From: Phenylobacterium immobile (ATCC 35973) | Lineage (GTDB): Bacteria > Pseudomonadota > Alphaproteobacteria > Caulobacterales > Caulobacteraceae | Direction of reading: 5' to 3' | Assembly: GCF_001375595.1 (NCBI RefSeq) | Contig: NZ_CVJQ01000001.1 | Span: 620,001-684,000, forward strand | Length of the DNA: 64,000 bases | In this document: piece by piece, positions 35,450 through 46,500 of the stretch | How positions within the stretch are numbered: the first letter of the stretch is position 1 | Layout: each line of letters opens with the position of its first letter | Notes under the pieces: generated by a model | The model's input: the letters and a program-made list of their open reading frames with translations, nothing else | What the model was told of the DNA's origin: nothing | Databases searched by the model: none | Position numbers and translations under genes: made by a program

Positions 35450-37156
35450 ATGGCTGACGATATGAGCCTCAATCCCTCCCGCGACGATTTCTCCGCCCTG
35501 CTCGACGAGTCCATGGGCGGCCGCGACTTCATGGAGGGTCAGGTTGTCCACGGGATCGTGGTCGCCATCGAAAAGGACTTCGCGATCGTCGACGTCGGTC
35601 TGAAGACCGAAGGCCGGGTTTCGGTGAAGGAATTCGCCGGCGAAGACGGCAAGGTCACGCTCAAGGTCGGCGACAACGTCGAGGTTTTCCTCGAGCGCGT
35701 CGAGAACGCCATGGGCGAAGCGGTCATCAGCCGCGACAAGGCCCGCCGCGAAGAGGCCTGGACGCGTCTTGAAGGCGTCTATGAGAAGAACGAGCCGGTG
35801 ATGGGCGCCATCGTCGGCCGCGTGAAGGGCGGCTTCACCGTCGATCTCGGCGGCGCCTCGGCCTTCCTGCCGGGCAGCCAGGTCGACATCCGCCCCGTGC
35901 GCGACGTCGGCCCGCTGATGGGCAAGGAACAACCCTTCGCGATCCTCAAGATGGACCGCCCGCGCGGCAATATCGTCGTCTCGCGTCGCGCCATCCTGGA
36001 AGAAGCCCGCGCCGAACAGCGCACCGAGCTGGTCAGCCAGCTGCAGGAAGGCGAAGTTCGCGAAGGCGTGGTCAAGAACATCACTGACTACGGCGCGTTC
36101 GTGGACCTGGGCGGCATCGACGGCCTGCTGCACGTCACCGACATGAGCTGGAAGCGCGTCAACCACCCGAGCCAGGTGCTCGCGGTCGGCGACACGGTGA
36201 AGGTCCAGATCGTCAAGATCAACCCGGACACGCAACGCATCAGCCTCGGCATGAAGCAGCTGCAGTCCGATCCGTGGGACGGCGTCGAAGCCAAGTATCC
36301 GGTCGGCGCGAAGTTCACCGGCCGCATCACCAACATCACCGACTACGGCGCCTTCGTGGAGCTGGAAGCCGGCGTCGAGGGCCTGGTGCACGTCTCGGAG
36401 ATGTCCTGGACCAAGAAGAACGTCCACCCCGGCAAGATCGTCTCGACCAGCCAGGAAGTCGACGTCGTGGTGCTGGACGTCGATCCGTCCAAGCGTCGCG
36501 TCTCGCTCGGCCTGAAGCAGGCGACCGCCAATCCGTGGGACGCTTTCGTGGCGGCCAACCCGATCGGCTCGGTCGTTGAAGGCGAAGTCAAGAACGCCAC
36601 CGAGTTCGGCCTGTTCATCGGCCTCGAAAACGACATCGACGGCATGGTCCACCTGTCGGATCTCGACTGGGCGGCGCCGGGCGAAGAAGCCATCGCCCGC
36701 TACACCAAGGGCGAGCAGGTCAAGGCCCGCGTTCTCGACGTCGATGTCGAGAAGGAACGGATCAGCCTGGGCATCAAGCAACTGGCCGGCGACCCGCTGC
36801 AAGGCGACACCTTCCGCAAGGGCCAGACGGTGACGGTCACGGTGACGGAAGTCACCTCGGGCGGCATCGAAGTGCGCTTCGGCGAAGATGAAGCCCCGAT
36901 GACGGCCTTCATCCGCAAGTCGGATCTTTCCCGCGACCGCGCCGACCAGCGCCCGGAACGCTTCGCCGTCGGCGATCGCCTGGACGCCCAGATCACCAAC
37001 GTCGATAAGGCGGCGCGTCGCGTCGGCCTGTCGGTGAAGGCCCTGGAAATGGCCGAGGAAAAGGAAGCCATCGAGCAGTTCGGCTCGTCGGACTCCGGCG
37101 CCTCGCTCGGTGACATCCTGGGTGCGGCCCTGCGCGAAAAGGCCCAGAAAGACTAA
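35450..37156 (+). CDS. rpsA: 30S ribosomal protein S1
   Basis: S1 (568 residues) is the mRNA-binding ribosomal protein needed for initiation on structured or weak ribosome sites. It consists of six S1 (OB-fold) repeats: two N-terminal ones adapted to the 30S subunit and four RNA-binding ones, recognised by recurrent ITDYGAFV and LVHVSEMSW / LLHVTDMSW blocks (for example KNITDYGAFVDLGGIDGLLH near 210 and TNITDYGAFVELEAGVEGLVH near 300). The 176-base leader (35274-35449) carries no gene. A strong terminator follows at 37183. Confidence 0.97.
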   Translation: MADDMSLNPSRDDFSALLDESMGGRDFMEGQVVHGIVVAIEKDFAIVDVGLKTEGRVSVKEFAGEDGKVTLKVGDNVEVFLERVENAMGEAVISRDKARREEAWTRLEGVYEKNEPVMGAIVGRVKGGFTVDLGGASAFLPGSQVDIRPVRDVGPLMGKEQPFAILKMDRPRGNIVVSRRAILEEARAEQRTELVSQLQEGEVREGVVKNITDYGAFVDLGGIDGLLHVTDMSWKRVNHPSQVLAVGDTVKVQIVKINPDTQRISLGMKQLQSDPWDGVEAKYPVGAKFTGRITNITDYGAFVELEAGVEGLVHVSEMSWTKKNVHPGKIVSTSQEVDVVVLDVDPSKRRVSLGLKQATANPWDAFVAANPIGSVVEGEVKNATEFGLFIGLENDIDGMVHLSDLDWAAPGEEAIARYTKGEQVKARVLDVDVEKERISLGIKQLAGDPLQGDTFRKGQTVTVTVTEVTSGGIEVRFGEDEAPMTAFIRKSDLSRDRADQRPERFAVGDRLDAQITNVDKAARRVGLSVKALEMAEEKEAIEQFGSSDSGASLGDILGAALREKAQKD

Positions 37157-37182
37157 TAATTCCGCATCCATAGGCGGCGAAC

Positions 37183-37214
37183 AGCCCCGTCCGGTCCGCC
37201 GGGCGGGGCTTTTT
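37183..37214 (+). terminator. intrinsic terminator after rpsA
   Basis: AGCCCCGTCCGG pairs with CCGGGCGGGGCT (including one G-T wobble) around TCCG and is followed directly by a T-run, 26 bases after the rpsA stop. Confidence 0.9.
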
Positions 37215-37322
37215 CGTGTCCTGCGCTTGAAACCCCCGCGCGAGTCTTCCATGGTCTGGTCCGCTTAAGCCGGCGTTCGATCGATGCAGGCGGCAGCGCG
37301 GGCGGGGGACGTGTAAGCGGGG

Positions 37323-37607
37323 ATGATAAAGTCTGAACTCATCGCCAGGTTGGCGGAGGAAAACCCGCACCTGACGCAGCGGGATATCGAGCGTCTGGTC
37401 GGCGTGGTGCTGGAGCGGATGATCCAGGCGCTTGAAGACGGGGGCCGCGTGGAACTGCGGGGCTTCGGCGCGCTGTCGGTGCGGTCACGCGACGCACGCG
37501 CCGGCCGCAATCCGCGCACCGGCGAGCCCGTCGACGTGCAGGCCAAGCACGTTCCGTTCTTCAAGAGCGGCAAGGAGCTTCGCCAAAGGCTGAACCTCAG
37601 CGAGTGA
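37323..37607 (+). CDS. ihfB: integration host factor subunit beta
   Basis: The 94-residue DNA-bending protein ([21 protein letters not shown]...) has the IHF/HU fold with the [24 protein letters not shown] beta-arm containing the Pro-bearing RNPRTGE hook that intercalates into the minor groove. It pairs with IHF-alpha to organise promoters and replication or recombination sites. It lies downstream of rpsA behind the terminator, as in many proteobacteria. Confidence 0.95.
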   Translation: MIKSELIARLAEENPHLTQRDIERLVGVVLERMIQALEDGGRVELRGFGALSVRSRDARAGRNPRTGEPVDVQAKHVPFFKSGKELRQRLNLSE

Positions 37608-37671
37608 TCGACCGGGGGCGACATGGCCTGTCGATCGACTATGTTCCAGGCTTGGTTTAAGGAGACGCGCC

Positions 37672-38109
37672 ATGGCTGACGCTGAAAAAACCTCGATCTT
37701 CGCCGAATTCCGCGAGTTCATCGCGCGCGGCAACGTCATCGACCTGGCGGTCGGCGTGATCATCGGCGCGGCCTTCAATGACATCGTCAAGGCGCTGGTC
37801 GACAATGTGGTGATGCCGCCGATCGGCCTGCTGTTGTCGGGCGTCGACGTCTCCAAGCTGATGTGGGTGCTGAAAGCCGATGATGCGGCGACCCCGGACA
37901 GCGAACTGGTGGCGATTCAGTACGGCCTGTTCCTCAACAGCTGCATCAAGTTCATCATCGTCGCCTGGGTGATCTTCCTGGCGGTGAAGGCGGTGAACAT
38001 CATGCGTCGCAAGCAGGCCGAAGATCCTGCGCCGGCCGCGCCGCCCGCGCCGACCACAGAGGAAATCCTGCTGACCGAAATCCGCGACCTCCTGAAGACG
38101 AAGGCCTGA
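37672..38109 (+). CDS. mscL: large-conductance mechanosensitive channel MscL
   Basis: MscL (145 residues) forms a homopentameric inner-membrane channel that opens under membrane tension in osmotic downshock. TM1 (about 20-45) has [21 protein letters not shown], the conserved pore-lining stretch, and TM2 (about 80-105) reads [23 protein letters not shown] short basic C-terminal helix follows. AAGGAG lies upstream of the ATG. It sits between ihfB and trpF. Confidence 0.95.
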   Translation: MADAEKTSIFAEFREFIARGNVIDLAVGVIIGAAFNDIVKALVDNVVMPPIGLLLSGVDVSKLMWVLKADDAATPDSELVAIQYGLFLNSCIKFIIVAWVIFLAVKAVNIMRRKQAEDPAPAAPPAPTTEEILLTEIRDLLKTKA

Positions 38110-38136
38110 CACCCTATATTTGCAGGGGTGGCGTGA

Positions 38137-38790
38137 GTGGCGACGATGCCTTTGAAAGCGAAGATCTGCGGCGTCTCGACCCCCGAGGCGATTCAACTCG
38201 CCTTGGCGGGCGGCGCAGGCTGGCTGGGCTTCATGTTTTTCCCGAAGAGTCCGCGCAACCTGGAGCCGGAGGCTGCTGAGCGGCTTGCGCGGGCCGTAAG
38301 GGGCGGGCCGGCGAAGATCGTCGCCGTGATGGTCGATCCAAGTGACGCCGAGGCCGAGCGCATCGCCCAGATCCTCAAGCCCGATCTTGTCCAACTGCAC
38401 GGGCGTGAGACCCCGGCCCGGGCGCGCGAGTTGGGGGTGCGCATGGGCGTGGGCGTCATCAAGGCCGTGCCGATAAGCGCCGCCGCCGATCTTGACGCCG
38501 CGCGGGCCTATGAGACCGTCGTCGAGCATCTGATGTTCGAAGCCAAACCGCCGATAGACGCCGTTTTGCCTGGCGGATCGGGGCGGACAATGGACTGGGG
38601 TCTTCTGTCCGGCCGGCGGTTTGAGCGGCCGTGGTTCCTGGCCGGCGGGCTTGATCCGTGGAACGTCACCGAGGCCGCATCGCTGTCGGGCGCCCCGCTG
38701 GTCGACGTTTCCTCTGGCGTAGAGCGCGGACCCGGCCTAAAGGACCCCGCCCTGATCACGGCGTTCCTGGACGCTGTGCGCCGCGCCTGA
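38137..38790 (+). CDS. trpF: phosphoribosylanthranilate isomerase
   Basis: TrpF (217 residues) isomerises N-(5-phosphoribosyl)anthranilate in tryptophan synthesis. The TIM-barrel shows [13 protein letters not shown] (catalytic Cys), [18 protein letters not shown], and [34 protein letters not shown]. The GTG at 38137 is supported by AGGGGTG ending 6 bases upstream; ATG at 38146 is an alternative. trpB follows after 7 bases, then trpA. Confidence 0.93.
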   Translation: MATMPLKAKICGVSTPEAIQLALAGGAGWLGFMFFPKSPRNLEPEAAERLARAVRGGPAKIVAVMVDPSDAEAERIAQILKPDLVQLHGRETPARARELGVRMGVGVIKAVPISAAADLDAARAYETVVEHLMFEAKPPIDAVLPGGSGRTMDWGLLSGRRFERPWFLAGGLDPWNVTEAASLSGAPLVDVSSGVERGPGLKDPALITAFLDAVRRA

Positions 38791-38797
38791 AGAGCTG

Positions 38798-40020
<1,223 letters not shown>

Positions 40021-40024
<4 letters not shown>

Positions 40025-40851
40025 CCACCGCCCGCCTCGACGCCCGTTTCGCCGCACTCAAGGTCGAGAACCGCGCCGCCTTCGTGCCCTACATCATGGC
40101 CGGCGACCCGGATGCGGCCACTGCGCTCGCCATCCTGAAGGGCCTGCCGGAGGCCGGCGCCGACATCATCGAGCTGGGTTTCCCGTTCTCGGATCCGATG
40201 GCCGAAGGCCCGCCGATCCAGAGGGCCGCCCAACGCGCCCTGGGAAGCGGCTTCACCTTGAAGGACACCCTGGCCCTGTCCGCGGCGTTCCGCGAGGTCG
40301 ACCAGACCACGCCGATCATCCTGATGGGCTACACGAACCTGATCGAAAGCTGGGGCTACGAAGCCTTCGCCCGCGCCGCGGCCCAGGCCGGCGTCGACGG
40401 CATGATCATCGTCGACACCCCTCCGGAAGAAGCCGGCCCCCTGGCCGACGCTCTCGACGCGGCGCAGGTCTCCCTGATCCGCCTGGCCACGCCGACCAGC
40501 GACGACGCCCGCCTGGCGGTGATCGCCGCGCGGACCTCGGGTTTTGTCTACTACGTCTCGGTCGCAGGCGTGACCGGCGTCAAGGAAGCCATCACCGCCC
40601 AGGTCGCCCCGAACGTCGAACGTGTGCGCCGTGCGTCGGGCCTGCCGGTGGCCGTGGGCTTCGGCATCCGCACCCCTGAGCGTGCGGCTGAGATCGCCCG
40701 CGTGGCTGACGCCGTCGTGGTGGGATCGGCGCTTGTGGACGAAGTCGCCGAAGCAGTGGACATGAACAAAGACGTGACGAACGCCGTTCTTTCCAAAGTG
40801 CGTTCCTTGGCTCAGGCTGTTCGCGCGGCGCGGTCCGCGGCGACGGTCTAG
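40021..40851 (+). CDS. trpA: tryptophan synthase alpha chain
   Basis: TrpA (276 residues) cleaves indole-3-glycerol phosphate to indole. The TIM-barrel has PYIMAGDPD, the catalytic Glu/Asp region [17 protein letters not shown], and the phosphate-binding VGFGIRTPE loop. The start is a TTG whose TGA is part of the trpB stop (TTGA, 40021-40024), so initiation probably depends on terminating ribosomes from trpB. accD follows after 18 bases. Confidence 0.94.
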
Positions 40852-40869
40852 ATCAGGCGGTCAATACCT

Positions 40870-41787
40870 ATGGCGATGGCTGACCAACGAAACGATAAGG
40901 GCGGCGACAAGCGTCCGCCGCGTGAGCGCACCGGCTGGCTCTCGCGGATCGCCCCTGGCGTCCGCGGCGCCTTCTCAAAGCGCGAAACGCCCGAGAACCT
41001 ATGGGTCAAATGCCCCGACACCGGCGAGATGATCTATCGGCCGGACCTGGAGGGCGCCCTCTGGGTGACGCCGTCCGGCCACCACATGCGAATCGGCACG
41101 CAACTCCGCCTGAAGTTCACCTTCGACGACGGCAAGTATGAGCGCATCGCTTCGCCCTCGGTTACCGAAGACCCGCTGAAATTCCCCGACGACAAGCCCT
41201 ATCCCGACCGCCTGAAAGCCGCCCGCAAGGCGACCGGCGAGCCCGATTCCATCAGCATCGGCTACGGCCTTATTCAGGGCCAGCCGGCCGTGGTCTGCGT
41301 CCAGGACTTCGCCTTCATGGGCGGGTCGCTGGGCATGGCGGCGGGCGAGGCCTTCGTCTGCGCGGCCCAGACCGCTGTGAAGCGCGGCGTACCCTTCATC
41401 ATCTTCACAGCCTCGGGCGGCGCGCGGATGCAGGAAGGCATCCTGTCGCTGATGCAGATGGCGCGCACGACCCTGGCGCTGAACGAGGTCAAGGCGGCCG
41501 GCCTGCCCTACATCGTCGTGCTCAGCGATCCGACGACGGGCGGCGTACTGGCCTCCTACGCCATGCTGGGCGACGTCCATATCGCCGAGCCTAACGCCAC
41601 CATCGGCTTCTCGGGCCGCCGGGTGATCGAGCAGACTATCCGCGAGACCCTGCCGCCGGGCTTCCAGAAATCGGAGTTCCTGATCGAGCGCGGGATGATC
41701 GACAAGGTCGTGCGCCGGCCTGATCTTCCCGCGGTGCTGGGTTCGATCCTCAAGACGCTGACGGCGGGCCGCGCAAAAGCCGCCTGA
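40870..41787 (+). CDS. accD: acetyl-CoA carboxylase carboxyltransferase subunit beta
   Basis: AccD (305 residues) with AccA transfers the carboxyl group to acetyl-CoA for fatty-acid synthesis. The crotonase-like core has FMGGSLGMAAGEAF, FTASGGARMQEGILSLMQM and SDPTTGGVLASYAMLGD. The N-terminal zinc-ribbon of E. coli AccD (two CxxC pairs) is degenerate: LWVKCPDTGEMIYRPDLEG keeps one Cys and the second pair is replaced by TPSGHHMRIG. This is not a frameshift, since the reading frame is intact. folC follows. Confidence 0.94.
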   Translation: MAMADQRNDKGGDKRPPRERTGWLSRIAPGVRGAFSKRETPENLWVKCPDTGEMIYRPDLEGALWVTPSGHHMRIGTQLRLKFTFDDGKYERIASPSVTEDPLKFPDDKPYPDRLKAARKATGEPDSISIGYGLIQGQPAVVCVQDFAFMGGSLGMAAGEAFVCAAQTAVKRGVPFIIFTASGGARMQEGILSLMQMARTTLALNEVKAAGLPYIVVLSDPTTGGVLASYAMLGDVHIAEPNATIGFSGRRVIEQTIRETLPPGFQKSEFLIERGMIDKVVRRPDLPAVLGSILKTLTAGRAKAA

Positions 41788-41815
41788 TTCCAATTTCGGG
41801 GCAGGGGCCGCCCGC

Positions 41816-43132
41816 ATGTACGATCCGATCCGCGCATCCGATGCGGTGATCCAGCGCCTGCGCGCCAATCACCCGTCGCTCATCGATCTGACCACGGGGC
41901 GCACGGAACGCCTGCTGGCGGCGCTCGATCATCCGGAACGCAAGCTTCCGCCGGTGATCCATGTCGCCGGCACCAACGGCAAGGGCTCCACCACCGCCTA
42001 CCTGCGCGCCATCGGCGAAGCAGCGGGCCTCAAAGTCCATGTGCTGACCTCTCCGCACCTCGTGCGGTTCGCCGAGCGCATCCGCATCGCCGGGACGCTG
42101 ATCACCGACGAACGCCTGGAGGCGCTCACCGAAGAGATCGAGGCGGCCAACGCCGGCCAGCCGATCAGCTTCTTCGAGATCACCACGGTCCTGGCGCTCA
42201 AGGCATTTGCGGATACGCCGGCGGATCTCTGCGTCATCGAAGTGGGCCTGGGCGGCCGGTTCGATGCGACCAATGTCTTCGAAGCGCCGGCGGTCAGCGT
42301 CATCACGCCGGTGGACTATGACCACCTGGAGTTCCTTGGCCCCGAGATTGAGAAGATCGCCTGGGAGAAGGCCGGGATCATCAAGGCCGGACGGCCGGTG
42401 GTGTCGGCCCGCCAGATGGTCGAGGTCGCGCAGGTGATCGAGGCCGAGGCTGAGAAGCTCGGCGCGCCGCTGCTGATGATGGGCCGCGACTACGACGCCT
42501 GGGAGGAGCGCGGTCGACTGCTGGTGCAGATGCCGGACCAGCTGTTTGACCTGCCGGCGCCCTCGCTGTTCGGTGGTCACCAGTTCGACAACGCGGGTCT
42601 GGCGGTGGCGACGATCGCCACGCTGCCGGCGCCGAAGCTGGATGAGGCGGCTCTTGACGGTGTTGCGAGGGCGATCTGGCCGGCCCGCTTCCAGCGCCTG
42701 CGAAAGGGTCCGCTGGGCAAGCTCGCTGAGGCGCGGGGATCGGACCTATGGCTTGATGGCGGGCATAATCCGCATGCCGGACGCGCCCTTGCCGAGGCTG
42801 CAGGCCGTCTGGTGGCCCGCGACGGGCGGCCGCTGGGGCTGGTCTCAGCAATGTTCGCCCGAAAAGACGCCCGCGGCTTCTTCGCGCCGTTCGCCGCACT
42901 GAAGCCCACGGTCTATGCGACGACGTTCGACTCGCCCAACGCCGCCCAGCCCGCTGAGATCGTCGAGGCGGCGCGGGCTGCGGGGCTTGATGCGGTGGTG
43001 GTGGAAAGCGTCGAAGCTGGGGTGAAGGCCGCGCTCGCTGCGCCGGGACCTGCGCCCCACGTGCTGGTCTGCGGCGGCCTGCACTTCGCCGGCGAGGTCC
43101 TGGCGCTCAGCCCCGAGACCTGGCCAACCTAG
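41816..43132 (+). CDS. folC: bifunctional folylpolyglutamate/dihydrofolate synthase
   Basis: FolC (438 residues) adds glutamate to dihydropteroate and then to folates. The Mur-ligase-like ATP site is HVAGTNGKGSTTAYL (49-63), followed by LTSPHLVRFAERIRI, the VGLGGRFDATNVF segment and VDYDHLEFLGP. The ligase C-terminal domain has LWLDGGHNPHAG. It is the last gene of the trp-acc-fol block and ends in a hairpin shared with the convergent trxA. Confidence 0.95.
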   Translation: MYDPIRASDAVIQRLRANHPSLIDLTTGRTERLLAALDHPERKLPPVIHVAGTNGKGSTTAYLRAIGEAAGLKVHVLTSPHLVRFAERIRIAGTLITDERLEALTEEIEAANAGQPISFFEITTVLALKAFADTPADLCVIEVGLGGRFDATNVFEAPAVSVITPVDYDHLEFLGPEIEKIAWEKAGIIKAGRPVVSARQMVEVAQVIEAEAEKLGAPLLMMGRDYDAWEERGRLLVQMPDQLFDLPAPSLFGGHQFDNAGLAVATIATLPAPKLDEAALDGVARAIWPARFQRLRKGPLGKLAEARGSDLWLDGGHNPHAGRALAEAAGRLVARDGRPLGLVSAMFARKDARGFFAPFAALKPTVYATTFDSPNAAQPAEIVEAARAAGLDAVVVESVEAGVKAALAAPGPAPHVLVCGGLHFAGEVLALSPETWPT

Positions 43133-43142
43133 GCTTTAACGT

Positions 43143-43165
43143 CCTTCTCCCCACAGGGGAGAAGG
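43143..43165. terminator. perfect CCTTCTCCCC/GGGGAGAAGG hairpin between folC and trxA
   Basis: Ten perfect base pairs close a 3-base ACA loop between convergent genes. No T-run is present; the same CCTTCTC core recurs at 4431, suggesting a dispersed repeat reused as a terminator. Confidence 0.7.
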
Positions 43166-43177
43166 CGTTCGTTCGAC

Positions 43178-43510
43178 TTAGGCCGCGGAGACACCGGCTT
43201 CGGTCAGCCATTCCAGAATCTTACCCTTGGGCATGGCGCCGACCTTCATCGCGGTCATCTGGCCGTCTTTGAACAGCATCATGGTCGGGATGCCGCGGAC
43301 GCCGTAGCGCGACGGGGTCATCTGATTGTCGTCGATGTTCAGCTTGGCGATCGTCACCTGGCCAGCCAGTTCCTCGGAGATCTGCTCGAGAGCCGGGGCG
43401 ATCTGCTTGCAGGGCCCGCACCATTCGGCCCAGAAATCCACCAGCACGGGCTTGCCGGCTTGCAGGACGTCCTGGTCGAAGGACTGGTCGGTGATCTTCA
43501 CGGTGCTCAT
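43178..43510 (-). CDS. trxA: thioredoxin
   Basis: The 110-residue cytoplasmic redox protein has the thioredoxin active site FWAEWCGPCKQIAP (Cys31, Cys34), and cis-Pro in GIPTMMLFKDGQ. It supplies electrons to ribonucleotide reductase, PAPS reductase and methionine sulfoxide reductase. It is downstream of the addBA operon (73 bases), as in related genomes, and convergent with folC. Confidence 0.96.
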   Translation of the reverse strand: MSTVKITDQSFDQDVLQAGKPVLVDFWAEWCGPCKQIAPALEQISEELAGQVTIAKLNIDDNQMTPSRYGVRGIPTMMLFKDGQMTAMKVGAMPKGKILEWLTEAGVSAA

Positions 43511-43583
43511 GCCAAGCTCCTTATCGCGCCGTCCGCGGCGCGGATCAGCTTTGATTGCGATGTAGGCCTGCCGGCCCCGCGTA

Positions 43584-46500
43584 TCAACTGGCTCGGCGCA
43601 GCGCGGCCAGGGTCTCGGCCAGCAAGTTTTCTGGGACCGTCATCAGCTTCGGACCATCGGTCCAGACGATGGCGGCTTCCACCCGTCGATCGGGAAAGAT
43701 CTCCGCCAGGACCGCGGCGTAGATCGCCATCTGCCGCAGATAGGTCGGGTCGGCCGCCTCGATGCGCGGCGGCGAGGGCCGGTTCGTCTTGAAATCGGCG
43801 ACGAGGACGCGGTCAGGCAGGACGACAAGGCGATCGACGCGGCCAGCGATGGTCAGGCCCTCGGGCAAGGCCGCCGCGCCGCCGGCCAGGGCGACCTCAG
43901 CGCGGCTGCCGGGCCCAAACACTTCGGCGAACTGCGGATCGGACAAGACTGCTAGGGCGGCCTGCGCCATCTCCATGCGCTGGTCCTCCGTCAGATCAGC
44001 CTCAACCGCCAGCAGGCGCGCCGCGGCGGCCGGGCGCGCGTCTGCTGGCAGGTCCGGGAGCAGCTGCAAGAGTCGATGGATCAGGTCGCCGCGCCGGAAG
44101 CGGCCGATGCCGCCAGCCGTCGCCAGAGGTGAGGCGGCGCGTGCGGTCAGGCTCTCGTCCAACACCGAGGGCGAAGCGAAGCGGCCACGGCTCTCGGCGT
44201 CTGCGGTGGTGCGCGTCCATGCGGGCGCCTGGTCGGTTCGCGCCGGTCTGGTCGGCGCCGCCGCCATGGGCAGAGGATCGTCACCGAACCGGGCGAAGGC
44301 GCCGGCCTCGCCGCTGACCTGGCGCAGGCGCGGCTCGATCCCGGCGTGGTTGAGCGCGTCGCGGATGGCGCCCCACCAACCTTTAATGTTCTCCGCCTTG
44401 GCCTTGGCGTTGATCCGCCCGCAGAGCACCAGCCGATCGCGGGCGCGGGTCAGGGCGACGTAGAGCAGGCGGAAGGTCTCGGCCTCTTCGCGCGCGGCCC
44501 GCGCCTCCCGGGCGGCTTTGGTCGCTTCGCAATCGAACGCCGCCGCATTGCTCCACAGGAAGCCCAGGTTGTCGTCGTCAATCTCCACGGGCAGAAGGCG
44601 CGAGCCCTGGGCGCCGCGGGCGATGGTCGTCTCAGGCAGGAAGACGATGGGCGCCTCCAAACCCTTGGCGCCGTGGGCGGTCATGACCCGGACCGCGTCG
44701 CCCGCGCCCTCCATCTCGCGCTTCACCAGGATGTCGAGGCCTGAGAGGCCGGCGGCCAGGCTCTCCAGGTCGCGCGCGCCGCGCGATTCCGCGGCCAAGG
44801 TCTGGTTCAGAAACTCCTGGATGGCGTCTTCGGCCTCAGAGCCCAGGCGGTTCAGCAGACGCTGGCGCATGGAGCGGCCGTCGGCGCCGCTCGCTTGCAG
44901 CAGGCGGGCGTAAAATTCGAAGGGTGGGCCGCTGGCCCAGACCAGGAGGTCCGCCAGCAGGGCGTGCGCTGCGCGCCAATCGTCACGGCTGTCCGCCAGG
45001 CGCTCCAGGCGCGACCAGAGGTTCTCCGCGCCGCGCCCGTGGGCCAGGGCGTAAAGCGCTTCATCGTCGAGATTGCAGAACGGCGACTTCAACAGGGCGG
45101 CGAGGTTGAGCTCGTCTCGGGGCGCGAGCGCAAAGCGTGCGGCGGCCATCAGGTCGTCGAAGACGATATGGGCCGAGAGCGCCAGGCGGTCGGCGCCGGC
45201 CACGGGAACGCCCTCATGCTTGAGGGCCCGGAGGATCTCTTCGAACAGAGCCTTGCGACGCCGCACCAGGATCAGGACGTCGCCGGGACGAGCGGGTCGC
45301 CAGACCTTGTCGTCCTTGTCGAACACGCGGTCACCACGACGGATAAGGGCGGCGATCTCTCGGGCGATGCGTTTCGCCAGCCGGCGCGTGGCCGAGCCTT
45401 CCTGCGCCTCGTCAAGGGGCGCGGTCCAGGCGTCGCGCTTGAGGTTCGGCGCCTCGACCTCCAGGTCCCACACGTCGACGCAGCCGGGGTGCTCCAGGCG
45501 CTGGGGCAGGTGCCGGACCGGCTCGCGCTGGATGAAGGCCGACAGACCGGCCGGCGCGAAAACCGCGTCGACGAAGGTCAGAACCTCCGGCGTCGAACGG
45601 TAGGAGGTCAGGAGATCGATCTGCTCGAAGCGCAGGCCTGCGCCGGTCGCGCGGTCGCGGTGGAACTCGAAGTTGCGGCGCAGAAGCTCAGGGCGCGCGC
45701 CTTGGAAGGAATAGATCGACTGCTTGACGTCGCCCACGACGAACAGGTTGCGCGCCAGGCGGCGGTCGGCGCGCACGCCGGCGCCTGCGAAGAACTCCTC
45801 TGTCAGCGCATTGACGATCCGCCACTGGTCGGGGGCGGTGTCTTGCGCCTCATCGACCAGGATGTGGTCGATGCCCCCGTCCAGCTTGAACAGCACCCAG
45901 GCCGCGGCCGGTCGACTGCTCAGCAGTTTGCAAGTACGCTTGATCAGGTCGGCGAAATCCAGGCCGCCGGCGCCGCGCTTCTCCTCATGGTAGGCCGCCA
46001 GATAGGCCGCCGCCAACCGCAGGGCGTCGGCGGTCTCCTCGGCGATCACCGCCGCCCGCATCTGCTCGCGGGCTTCGTAGAGGCGCGCCTGTTCCAGCAA
46101 GAGATAGGTCTGCACCGCCGTATTGCGTTTCACCACGGCGGCGGTGTTCAGCCAGGTCGCCGGCGTGCCCTGGCCACCCGCCGTGAAGAAGATCCCCAGG
46201 GCTTCGTCAAAGCGGTCCTCCGGCGCGATGGCGACGGCGCGCATGCGGCCGGCGTACTTTTGATCGGTCGCGCTCCCGGCGTTGAGGACCTCTGCGCAGG
46301 CCCGCCATTGGGCGCGGTCGAGCCTGGCCATGGTCGCGGAGGCGACCATTTCGGCGGTTTCTCCAGGGCTGAGGCCGACGGTGCGCTGGACCCAGTCGAT
46401 CGCGCCGACAAGGCCGCCTTCGCGCTCGAAGAAGCGATCGAGGTCGCCGCGGCGGGCCTCGAACTCGGCGAACATCGCCTCGAAGCGCTGGAAGTCGAGC

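Noticed and set aside
40999-41090. AccD zinc-ribbon loss as a frameshift or sequencing error
   Set aside because: The reading frame is uninterrupted through the region and the same degenerate motif is known from other alphaproteobacteria.
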